Part shown: positions 1-7,388 of the stretch, one piece after another | Layout: every line of letters starts with the position of its first letter | Numbering within the stretch: the stretch's first letter is position 1 | Assembly (NCBI GenBank): GCA_031548545.1 | Contig: JAVBQY010000016.1 | Span: forward strand, 1-64,000 | Length of the DNA: 64,000 nt | Origin: UBA932 sp031548545 | GTDB taxonomy: Bacteria > Bacteroidota > Bacteroidia > Bacteroidales > UBA932 | Reading direction: 5' to 3' | Notes under the pieces: generated by a model | Told to the model about the DNA's origin: nothing | Databases searched by the model: none | The model's input: only the letters and a program-made list of their open reading frames with translations | Position numbers and translations under genes: made by a program

Positions 1-37
1 CCCGACATGCATAGGTGTATCGATTTTGATTTGGCTG

Positions 38-45
38 CAAAAGTA
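38..45 (-). promoter_or_regulatory. Possible leftward -7 box at window edge
   Basis: On the minus strand this reads TACTTTTG, matching the Bacteroidales -7 element TAnnTTTG. No matching -33 TTTG is seen at the right distance. It would serve a gene lying left of the window. The rest of 1-187 is AT-rich and I see nothing else in it. Confidence 0.25.
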
Positions 46-187
46 GCCATTTCAAAAGTCGGACACTCTTTATGGAAGATAAGATGCTGTGCATGAGGGG
101 ATAAAAATTTAAATTAACTAATATTAAGAGACGATAGTGATATTGGTTATTTTTTTCATATACTGATATATCAAATAAAGTATTTAA

Positions 188-2848
188 TTAAAATCTCACG
201 CGTAAACCCAGTGACCAGGTTCTGCCGAAGCCGTAGAATACAGGAGCGGTATCCCAGTCATGTGATGAACCGTCATTGGCGTCGGTGATATATTCCTGAT
301 CAAGCAAGTTGTCGATATTACCTTGGAGATTGGCATCCAATTTACTGATCTTAAAGTTATAGCTCACACGGAAATTAAAGGTATTACCGGTAGGAATCTG
401 CCAGGGTTCTACCACCTGTACCGTTTTGTTGAAGTCGGCGCTGGGGAACGTGTAGTTGGCAAAGTTGCGGCCGAATATACGCCAGGTCAAACCGGCGCGG
501 AAACCTTTGAAGAATTTGTAGCTGGCATCCAGTGAAGCGGTAGTTTGTGCGGAGTTCCCCACGTGTACGTCATTCATCTGCATCTTAGCCCAGGCCTGGT
601 CTGCCGGATTGGTTACCACATTACCTTTGGCATCTACGGGAAGGCCTTCTTTGTTATACAACAAGCCATAGGCCTCTCCTATCCAACGCCAGTCTCCGAC
701 AGAGAGCATACCGGTCATTTCAAAGTTTTTCACCGGACGGAAAACAGCTTCTACTTCAACCCCCATGTGGCGGGCGTCCACACCGGAAAGGTTCAGGGTT
801 CCGCGGTCAGGGTCGCTGGCGTCAACCGCACGCACCGTTGTTTTATCATACCATTGGGTAAAGTAGGCATTCATATTCACAGACAAGTAGCTGGAACGGA
901 AACCGTAACCAACTTCGGCAGAGAAAATCTTTTCGTTTTTAGCTTCCGCGTTAATATTGTTACTGTTCACAGCGCTCAGGAACACACCGCCGGAATAAAC
1001 AGGGGTACGGGAAAAGCCACCCACATTGAAGAATACGTTGTGGTATTCATTGATGTTGTAGTTGGCGCCGCCCTTGGCGCTCCAGCCAAAGTGAGAAGCC
1101 ACGTCGGAGGTTGCGTTGTTATAGTAGAAACGGTCGGTTCTCCAATAAAGATTGTTATTGAATGAGGCGGAAACAAACGCGCTTAAACCTGCCTTATTAG
1201 AGTATTCGGCCTGTGCGAACAAACCGGCTTGTCCTACAAAACCGCTATAATCACGGTATACCACGTCACCTACATTCAGGCGTTGGTTGTACCAGTTGGG
1301 ATCACCGTATTCCGAACGGTTCTTTGCAGCAACAACATTACGGCTGGGGTCGATAAAATATTTACCACCCATCAAATCCATAACAATACCCTTGTGTATA
1401 CCTTCGTAGTAACGTAAGTCGATACCACCATAAAGATCCCAGTTTTCACCGATCTTGGTATTATAGGTAGACAACAAACCATACCAGTTATGGTCATTGG
1501 TAGAACTGGTCAGCGCAACCAATGAGCCATTGGGGTCTGCTTCATTTTCGGCCATCAGCTTACCATAGTCAAAGTAGTTTTCATTGGTACGGTAACCGGT
1601 ATTCACATAACCGTTGGTTGTACCGTAGAAAGCAGAACTGTTACGACCACGGCCGGCATATCCGCCGCCACGGCCAATAGAGGTGTACAAGGAGGTGGTC
1701 AGGCTTGATTTTTCATTGATGGTCCACACGTGGTTCAATGAAATCTGGGGCTTATGGTAATAGTTGTAGTTAGCGGTACGGCGATTACCGTAATAATCCG
1801 AACCGTAAGTAGGATTATAACGATAGCCTTCTTTATATTTTTTCCACTCGCTGATCAACAATTTGTCACCGCTATAGCGTTGGTTGTGCCATTGGGGTGA
1901 ACCCACAGCGGTTAATGACAATTCATGATTGGCGTTGATACGTTTAGAGAGATTCAGGAAGTAAGAATAGCCTTCGAATTCGGTACCCAGAATATAACCC
2001 TGGCCCCAGGTCTTGGAACCCAGTACGGTTACGGCCCAGCCATTATCCATCAAGCCGGTAGAGGCATTAATGGCGATTTTGTTATAACCGTCATTACCCA
2101 TACCATAATAGATAGAACCGCCTTCTTCCACATCCGTTGTTTTAGTTACGATGTTGATGGAACCACCTACCGAAGGCGCTGCGATCTTAGCGGCGCCAAG
2201 ACCACGCTGAACCTGCATTGAACGGGTAACATCGGTCAGACCGGTCCAGTTAGACCAATATACACCACCCCATTCCATATCGTTTACAGGAACACCATTA
2301 ACCATCACAGCCGTATTGGCCGCTTCGAAACCGCGCACGTTGATACGGGAGTCACCGAAACCACCACCCTGTTTGGTCGCATACACGCCGGGCGTTGTGT
2401 TCAGGATCTCGGGGAGTTCTTGTGTACCAAGCACCTCTTGAATAGTAGCGGCGGGAATGGTAGATATAGCTACCGGCGTTTTACGGGCAATACCCACTGA
2501 GGCTGTCACCATTACTTCCGTGAGGCTCACGGCGCTGGGATTCAGCTCTATTTCCCCCAAATTCAAACTTCTACCTGAGGGACTAACAGTCATTTTTTTG
2601 GTTTCGTAACCAAGATAGGAAATTGTCAGTGTCTGTTCTCCCGCAGGAAGCGTAATGGCGAACAGTCCTGCATTATCGGAAGTTGCAACCTCCTTAGTTT
2701 TGTCGGATGACACGGTGGCACCGATCAGTGTCTCACGTGTTTGAGTATCCAACAAAAAACCCCGTACTGTAGTTTGTGCCACAGCCGTAACGGACAATAC
2801 CAGCGCCATGGTTAGCACTGCTAATCGTCTAAAAATTTTTACATTCAT
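188..2848 (-). CDS. TonB-dependent outer-membrane receptor
   Basis: Outer-membrane transporter of 886 residues that would import an unknown ligand using TonB/ExbBD energy. Residues 1-25 are a signal peptide ending VTAVAQ. About 27-105 form a carboxypeptidase-D regulatory-like domain (GATVSSD, LGYE), about 120-240 the plug (NVRGFEAANTAVMVNGVPVND, GSINIVTK), and the remainder a Tyr/Asn/Gly-rich beta-barrel ending in the usual terminal aromatic (RVRF). It has no STN domain, so FecR-type signalling is unlikely, and there is no SusD partner beside it. It therefore looks like a stand-alone receptor rather than a polysaccharide-utilisation SusC. A -7 box lies about 58 bp upstream. The substrate cannot be told from sequence. 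Confidence 0.93.
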   Translation of the reverse strand: MNVKIFRRLAVLTMALVLSVTAVAQTTVRGFLLDTQTRETLIGATVSSDKTKEVATSDNAGLFAITLPAGEQTLTISYLGYETKKMTVSPSGRSLNLGEIELNPSAVSLTEVMVTASVGIARKTPVAISTIPAATIQEVLGTQELPEILNTTPGVYATKQGGGFGDSRINVRGFEAANTAVMVNGVPVNDMEWGGVYWSNWTGLTDVTRSMQVQRGLGAAKIAAPSVGGSINIVTKTTDVEEGGSIYYGMGNDGYNKIAINASTGLMDNGWAVTVLGSKTWGQGYILGTEFEGYSYFLNLSKRINANHELSLTAVGSPQWHNQRYSGDKLLISEWKKYKEGYRYNPTYGSDYYGNRRTANYNYYHKPQISLNHVWTINEKSSLTTSLYTSIGRGGGYAGRGRNSSAFYGTTNGYVNTGYRTNENYFDYGKLMAENEADPNGSLVALTSSTNDHNWYGLLSTYNTKIGENWDLYGGIDLRYYEGIHKGIVMDLMGGKYFIDPSRNVVAAKNRSEYGDPNWYNQRLNVGDVVYRDYSGFVGQAGLFAQAEYSNKAGLSAFVSASFNNNLYWRTDRFYYNNATSDVASHFGWSAKGGANYNINEYHNVFFNVGGFSRTPVYSGGVFLSAVNSNNINAEAKNEKIFSAEVGYGFRSSYLSVNMNAYFTQWYDKTTVRAVDASDPDRGTLNLSGVDARHMGVEVEAVFRPVKNFEMTGMLSVGDWRWIGEAYGLLYNKEGLPVDAKGNVVTNPADQAWAKMQMNDVHVGNSAQTTASLDASYKFFKGFRAGLTWRIFGRNFANYTFPSADFNKTVQVVEPWQIPTGNTFNFRVSYNFKISKLDANLQGNIDNLLDQEYITDANDGSSHDWDTAPVFYGFGRTWSLGLRVRF

Positions 2849-2905
2849 AGTTTAATATTGATTTGGTTTAATTTTTCCCTGTGTCCTAGGTGTTCATTTC
2901 GCGCA

Positions 2906-2913
2906 CAAAAATA
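2906..2913 (-). promoter_or_regulatory. -7 box for the TonB-dependent receptor
   Basis: Minus strand reads TATTTTTG (TAnnTTTG). A near-match to -33 (TCTG, 2935-2938) lies 21 bp upstream. This would give a leader of about 50 nt before the start codon at 2848. The remainder of the gap to metK (to about 3060) is AT-rich without other visible signals. Confidence 0.45.
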
Positions 2914-3061
2914 GATAGAATCATTCGCTTTTACCAGAAAATAGCCGAGTTCTTCTAACAAATTTATCAACAAATATAAAATATCTCATTATCAATATAA
3001 TACAAATACACTATATTAACATCAACACGAGATAAACAAGATATAAACAGGTTATAAACAT

Positions 3062-3092
3062 TTTGTGTATATAGATTTATTTTTTAACTTTG
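3062..3092 (+). promoter_or_regulatory. metK promoter (-33/-7)
   Basis: TTTG at 3062-3065, 19 bp spacer, then TAACTTTG at 3085-3092: a full Bacteroidales promoter. Because it lies downstream of the most upstream in-frame start (3065), it rules that start out and supports translation from 3158. Confidence 0.75.
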
Positions 3093-3157
3093 CACCTATT
3101 ATTAACATTTCGTGTGGACAGATTTGCCTGCTTGCAACCACGAAAAAAAATGCTAAA

Positions 3158-4414
3158 ATGATGAAAAATTACCTTTTCACATCAGAATCAGTGTCCGAAG
3201 GACACCCCGACAAAGTAGCCGATCAGATTTCGGATGCTATTTTGGATGAATTGCTGCGCCAGGACCCGGAGTCCAAGGTGGCGTGCGAAACTTTTGTAAC
3301 CACCGGCCTGACCGTAGTGGGTGGAGAAATACACACCCGCGGGTACATTGATGTACAGGAAGTGGCCCGGCGCGTAATCAAACGCATTGGTTACAACAAG
3401 GCGGAATACAGGTTTGACGGAGACTCCTGCGGGGTACTGTCGGCTATTCACGAACAATCACCGGATATCAACCGCGGCGTAGAGCGGAAAAAGACAGAAG
3501 AGCAGGGCGCCGGAGACCAGGGCATGATGTTCGGCTATGCCACGGACGAAACGGATGATTATATGCCGGTGAGCCTGATCCTTTCGCACATGGTGCTGCA
3601 TGAACTGGCTGTAATCCGCCGCGAGGGCAAGGTGATGAAATACCTGCGGCCCGATGCCAAATCACAGTTTACTATCGAATACGACGGCAAACAAGCCGTA
3701 CGCGTGCATACGATTGTAATCTCCACACAACATGATGAGTTTGATACAGACGTAAAAATGCAGGCGAAGATCCGCGAAGATGTACAAAAGGTGCTGCTTC
3801 CGCGATTGATCAAGCGACTGCCCAAGCGCGTGCAACAATTATTCGACGGCAAATATATACTGCACGTAAACCCCACCGGTAAGTTTGTGATCGGCGGGCC
3901 GCACGGTGATACGGGACTTACGGGCCGTAAGATTATCGTAGATACATACGGAGGACGAGGAGCCCATGGCGGCGGCGCGTTTTCGGGAAAGGACGCCAGC
4001 AAGGTGGACCGCTCGGCGGCTTATGCAGCAAGATATATCGCCAAAAACCTGGTAGCGGCCGGAGTAGCCGGTGAAGCGCTGGTACAGGTGGCTTATGCTA
4101 TCGGTATCGCCCATCCGGTAAGTGTGAATGTAAACACTTATGGTACGGCGAAAGTTAAGCTGAGCGATGCGGAAATCGGCGAAATTACCAGCCGGCTGTT
4201 TGACCTCCGCCCGGCCAGCATTATCAAACGCCTGGGGCTTAAGTATCCTATATATGAAGCTACTGCCGCATACGGACATTTCGGCCGTAATTGCGTCAGA
4301 GAGAAAGTGGCATTGTATTACAATGGAAAGAAGACGACTAAAGAGGTAGAGTTCTTCGCCTGGGAAAAACTCGACGCCGTACCGGCCGTCAAGAAAGCCT
4401 TTAAAATAAAGTAA
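3158..4414 (+). CDS. metK: S-adenosylmethionine synthase
   Basis: Makes S-adenosylmethionine from methionine and ATP in the cytoplasm. The 418-residue product begins MMKNYLFTSESVSEGHPDKV; ATG codons at 3158 and 3161 are both possible. Family signatures are intact: GHPDKVADQISDAILD near the N-terminus, GAGDQGMMFGYA around residue 117 and the glycine-rich GGRGAHGGGAFSGKD around residue 265, where catalytic and phosphate-binding residues lie. A longer in-frame reading from 3065 would add 31 residues, but the promoter overlaps that start. It is convergent with rpoD, only 6 bp away. Length is slightly above the common ~385-residue form, as in other Bacteroidales with a long C-terminus. Confidence 0.97.
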   Translation: MMKNYLFTSESVSEGHPDKVADQISDAILDELLRQDPESKVACETFVTTGLTVVGGEIHTRGYIDVQEVARRVIKRIGYNKAEYRFDGDSCGVLSAIHEQSPDINRGVERKKTEEQGAGDQGMMFGYATDETDDYMPVSLILSHMVLHELAVIRREGKVMKYLRPDAKSQFTIEYDGKQAVRVHTIVISTQHDEFDTDVKMQAKIREDVQKVLLPRLIKRLPKRVQQLFDGKYILHVNPTGKFVIGGPHGDTGLTGRKIIVDTYGGRGAHGGGAFSGKDASKVDRSAAYAARYIAKNLVAAGVAGEALVQVAYAIGIAHPVSVNVNTYGTAKVKLSDAEIGEITSRLFDLRPASIIKRLGLKYPIYEATAAYGHFGRNCVREKVALYYNGKKTTKEVEFFAWEKLDAVPAVKKAFKIK

Positions 4415-4420
4415 GGTAGA

Positions 4421-5281
4421 TTAACCCAAATAAGATTTCAGCAATTTGCTGCGTGTGCTATGGCGCAGGCGGCGAATTGCTTTTTCTTTGATCTGGCGCA
4501 CACGTTCGCGGGTAAGCCCAAAATGTTCGCCGATTTCTTCAAGCGTCATTTCTTGTCCGTTCAGGCCAAAGAAGTATTTCACAATATCGCGTTCACGCTC
4601 GGTCAGGGTAGACAAGGCGCGGTCAATTTCACGGGAGAGGGATTCATTGATCAACCCCCTGTCGGCATTGGGCGAATCACTATTCACCAATACATCAAGC
4701 AGGCTGTTGTCTTCTCCGTCAACAAAGGGAGCGTCCACGGATACGTGGCGGCCGGAAACACGAAGGGTGTCCGAAATTTTTTCCCGGGGAATTTCCAGGA
4801 TAGTAGCCAACTCTTCGGGGGAAGGCGTACGCTCATGCTCCTGTTCGAATTTCGCCAAGGCCTTGTTAATCTTATTCAGAGAGCCGACCTGGTTCAAAGG
4901 CAGGCGTACAATACGGGACTGCTCGGCCAAGGCCTGGAGAATAGACTGGCGAATCCACCATACGGCATAAGAGATAAACTTGAAACCACGCGTTTCATCA
5001 AACTTTTCGGCAGCTTTGATCAAACCCAGGTTGCCTTCATTGATCAAGTCGGGTAGGCTCAAGCCCTGATTCTGGTATTGTTTGGCGACCGACACCACGA
5101 AACGCAGGTTGGCCCTTGTCAATTTTTCAAGCGCTTCCTGATCGCCGCGTTTAATCCGCTGCGCCAGCTCCACTTCTTCCTCTACGGAAATAAGTTCCTC
5201 ACGGCCAATTTCCTGCAGATATTTATCAAGGGAGGCGCTCTCGCGGTTGGTGATTGATTTCGTTATCTTTAGTTGTCTCAT
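4421..5281 (-). CDS. rpoD: Primary RNA polymerase sigma factor (short RpoD)
   Basis: Housekeeping sigma factor that directs RNA polymerase to the TTTG/TAnnTTTG promoters of this phylum. The 286 residues contain region 1.2 (DKYLQEIGREELISVEEEV), region 2 with YAVWWIRQSI, region 3 (PSPEELATILEIP) and region 4.2 (LEEIGEHFGLTRERVRQIKEKA). Region 1.1 is absent, and so is the large non-conserved insert of proteobacterial RpoD; this is normal for Bacteroidota. It has its own promoter at 5304-5334 and faces a HAD phosphatase gene divergently. Confidence 0.96.
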   Translation of the reverse strand: MRQLKITKSITNRESASLDKYLQEIGREELISVEEEVELAQRIKRGDQEALEKLTRANLRFVVSVAKQYQNQGLSLPDLINEGNLGLIKAAEKFDETRGFKFISYAVWWIRQSILQALAEQSRIVRLPLNQVGSLNKINKALAKFEQEHERTPSPEELATILEIPREKISDTLRVSGRHVSVDAPFVDGEDNSLLDVLVNSDSPNADRGLINESLSREIDRALSTLTERERDIVKYFFGLNGQEMTLEEIGEHFGLTRERVRQIKEKAIRRLRHSTRSKLLKSYLG

Positions 5282-5303
5282 ATCAAGGATAATAAAAAGC
5301 GTG

Positions 5304-5334
5304 CAAAGTTAGGTAAAAAAAACGGATTTACAAA
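5304..5334 (-). promoter_or_regulatory. rpoD promoter (-33/-7)
   Basis: On the minus strand TTTG (5331-5334), 19 bp, TAACTTTG (5304-5311). This is a consensus match with a leader of about 20 nt to the rpoD start at 5281. Confidence 0.75.
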
Positions 5335-5343
5335 AATTATGAT

Positions 5344-5351
5344 TACATTTG
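5344..5351 (+). promoter_or_regulatory. -7 box for HAD phosphatase
   Basis: TACATTTG fits TAnnTTTG; no good -33 is seen. It lies inside the longest in-frame reading (from 5273) and so favours the ATG at 5375 as the start. Confidence 0.45.
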
Positions 5352-5374
5352 TCCCTTTCTTACACAAAACAATT

Positions 5375-6076
5375 ATGTTTTTCCGGAAAAAATACAGGGT
5401 CCTTTTTTTTGACCTTGACCATACGTTATGGGACTTCGATGCGAATGCACGTGATTGTATCTATGAGCTGTTTAAGCTGTATAAATTAGATAAATACGCT
5501 GATTTCGAGTGTTTTTTTGAAACCTACGAGAAGCATAACAAGCGGCTGTGGGCAGAATATGAGGGGGGCAACCTGAAGAAAGAGGCCTTGCGCGCTCTGC
5601 GTTTCCACCTGACATTGAAAGATTTCGGCCTTGACGATTATGCGTTTGCCGAACAGTTCGGATTAGCGTATATCCAGGGTTGTCCACTGAAAACCAAATT
5701 ATTTCCACATACTGTCGAACTGCTGGAGTACCTCCAGCCGCGCTACCGGATGGCGATCATATCCAACGGGTTTCCGGAAGTACAAGATGTCAAACTCCGC
5801 AGTTGTGGTATAGACGGTTATTTCGAAAAAGTATTTACCTCAGAGCTTGTAGGTTATCAGAAACCACGGCCGGAGATTTTCCATGCCGCCACTACGGCTT
5901 TCAATGCAAAAAAGAAACATTGCCTGATGATTGGAGACAGCTGGGCCAATGATATTACCGGCGCCCGGAATTACGGCATGGATCACGTATTTTTTAACCC
6001 GTCGGGAACGCCCTCCGCAGGGCCGGCTCCTACTTTTGAAATTCGTTCGCTAAAAGAGCTTTTCAGTATTTTATAG
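5375..6076 (+). CDS. HAD-superfamily hydrolase, YjjG-like nucleotidase
   Basis: Cytoplasmic phosphohydrolase of the haloacid dehalogenase superfamily, 233 residues from the chosen start. Motif I is FFDLDHTLWD (nucleophile Asp about residue 13), motif II the Ser in IISNGFPEVQ, the lysine is in GYQKPRPEIF and motif III is MIGDSWANDITGA. The alpha-helical cap between motif I and II and the overall pattern match YjjG-type pyrimidine 5'-nucleotidases, which clear non-canonical nucleotides; the exact substrate is inferred. An upstream in-frame start at 5273 would overlap rpoD and its promoter, so I prefer 5375. Its stop overlaps the stop of the convergent plug-protein gene by 6 bp. Confidence 0.9.
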   Translation: MFFRKKYRVLFFDLDHTLWDFDANARDCIYELFKLYKLDKYADFECFFETYEKHNKRLWAEYEGGNLKKEALRALRFHLTLKDFGLDDYAFAEQFGLAYIQGCPLKTKLFPHTVELLEYLQPRYRMAIISNGFPEVQDVKLRSCGIDGYFEKVFTSELVGYQKPRPEIFHAATTAFNAKKKHCLMIGDSWANDITGARNYGMDHVFFNPSGTPSAGPAPTFEIRSLKELFSIL

Positions 6077-7294
6077 CGTGCCTGTGGTTTGTACGCCTAC
6101 CAGGCGGTCATAACGATCACGCGGGGAGCGGTAATAGACCAACACGGTATAATAATTTTCGGTCTCGGCAAAGCAGCCTTCCAGGGCGTTAAGGTCGATC
6201 CGGCCGTTTTTTTCCACAGCCAGGTAACGGTAATTGTAATAGCCTTGTTTCAATAGTACATTGAGTTGGTATGCACCGGCTTCTTCATTGTATTCCATAC
6301 GCATCCAAGGCTGTAAGGACCAAGCAGACAAGGCGCCGAAAACGTAGACGTCACGTCCGGCTAATTTATCGGTATGCAGGGTGAAGCCGGTCGCTACGTA
6401 CTCGGCCTCTATCTGGCGGTCGGTCCGGCGGTTGGCGTCTATGCGGTATTTCCCATTAATCTCATTGTAGAAGAAATAGGGTCCTTCGTCACGCGCAGCA
6501 TCTGTCCTGAGCAGGGCATAAGGATAGCCGCGACTGTCGTAACGCACCTGCTGCACGCCCTGGGCGCCGAAGTCCAGCGTGCGAGTGTCGAAGTAACGAA
6601 ATTCATTGCCGCCCGGATACCAGTTGCCTGTAGCCAGGGTATAGCTCACTTCGTTGCGGTCTACAAATGAGGGTACAGGCAGCGCCACGCCCGGCACCGG
6701 CTGGCCGTTCTGAGTCACACGTACTTTCAATTCGCGGCTGGCGTCACGCACGGGCAACTCAGGATGCTGTACGGTAAACTCTAATTGCTGGAGGCATTTC
6801 TCACCGGTAGAAATGGGTCCGCGGATAGTCAGGTGTATCGCCGTCCTTCGTTCGTAAAGGGAAAAACGTTGCACTAATAGGGGCCGGGCCGGGTCCGTGG
6901 TATAAATCTTCAGCAGGTAGTTACCGGAGGCTTTCAGGCGGACATCTTCATTAGGGATTGCCAGGCGGTAGTGCATGTAGTCGACACGGGTCTGGAAAGA
7001 GAGTTGGTAGTCCCGCAGTGGATTTTCGGCAAAACCATCCAGGTAGTCATTGATAAACAGCCCATCTTCCCGCCAGTCGGCATCGCAATGTACAATGGTG
7101 TAATTCAAGGACGGCCGGTTTTCGTCCAGGTCGTCAAACCAAAGTACTAAGGGTTCTATGCCGTTGATATCCATCAGCGGGTCGGACTGCTCGTTATTCC
7201 CCACGAAACACTGCACGCTGCGGATGTTGGGATCCTGGGCAAAACAGGGAATAATGAATAGTGAATAATAAATAATAAGCAGCAGGCGCTTCAT
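6071..7294 (-). CDS. Type IX secretion system plug-type protein (former DUF5103)
   Basis: Exported protein of 407 residues matching the family once called DUF5103 and now named the T9SS plug protein, which caps the SprA outer-membrane channel when it is idle. A signal peptide (residues 1-20, ending CFAQ) precedes DPNIRSVQCFVGNNEQSDP; the central part has LVLWFDDLDENRPSLNYTIVHCDADW, and beta-rich repeats follow to the end. The hydrophobic core of the signal peptide (IIYYSLFII) is encoded by the ATTCRYT heptamer repeat also found in the neighbouring intergenic region. A -7 box (CAAAGATA on the plus strand, 7311-7318) lies just upstream. Family assignment rests on recalled sequence pattern. Confidence 0.85.
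   Translation of the reverse strand: MKRLLLIIYYSLFIIPCFAQDPNIRSVQCFVGNNEQSDPLMDINGIEPLVLWFDDLDENRPSLNYTIVHCDADWREDGLFINDYLDGFAENPLRDYQLSFQTRVDYMHYRLAIPNEDVRLKASGNYLLKIYTTDPARPLLVQRFSLYERRTAIHLTIRGPISTGEKCLQQLEFTVQHPELPVRDASRELKVRVTQNGQPVPGVALPVPSFVDRNEVSYTLATGNWYPGGNEFRYFDTRTLDFGAQGVQQVRYDSRGYPYALLRTDAARDEGPYFFYNEINGKYRIDANRRTDRQIEAEYVATGFTLHTDKLAGRDVYVFGALSAWSLQPWMRMEYNEEAGAYQLNVLLKQGYYNYRYLAVEKNGRIDLNALEGCFAETENYYTVLVYYRSPRDRYDRLVGVQTTGTL
7249..7268 (-). repeat. ATTCRYT heptamer array inside a signal peptide
   Basis: The minus strand reads TTATTCACTATTCATTATTC, identical over 20 bp to 7325-7344 on the plus strand. It encodes the hydrophobic core of the plug protein signal peptide. A 7-bp unit is not a multiple of three, so a change in copy number would shift the frame. 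Confidence 0.75.
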
Positions 7295-7310
7295 AGTATC
7301 ATATTTCCAA

Positions 7311-7318
7311 CAAAGATA
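7311..7318 (-). promoter_or_regulatory. -7 box for plug protein gene
   Basis: Minus strand reads TATCTTTG; no clear -33. It would give a short leader of about 10-15 nt before the start at 7294. Confidence 0.45.
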
Positions 7319-7326
7319 AGCAAATT

Positions 7327-7368
7327 ATTCACTATTCATTATTCGTTATTCATTATTCACTATTCATT
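7327..7368 (+). repeat. Tandem ATTCRYT heptamers (six copies)
   Basis: Six consecutive 7-bp units of the form ATTCACT, ATTCATT or ATTCGTT fill the gap between the plug gene and the helicase gene. Related arrays occur inverted at 7249-7268 and upstream of the polyferredoxin gene at 37334-37368. Confidence 0.8.
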
Positions 7369-7375
7369 AATTTTG

Positions 7376-7383
7376 TATCTTTG
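7376..7383 (+). promoter_or_regulatory. -7 box abutting the helicase start
   Basis: TATCTTTG lies only 5 bp before the ATG at 7389. The expected transcription start then falls at or just before the start codon, implying a leaderless or nearly leaderless mRNA. No clear -33 TTTG is visible in the heptamer array. Confidence 0.5.
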
Positions 7384-7388
7384 TGCGT

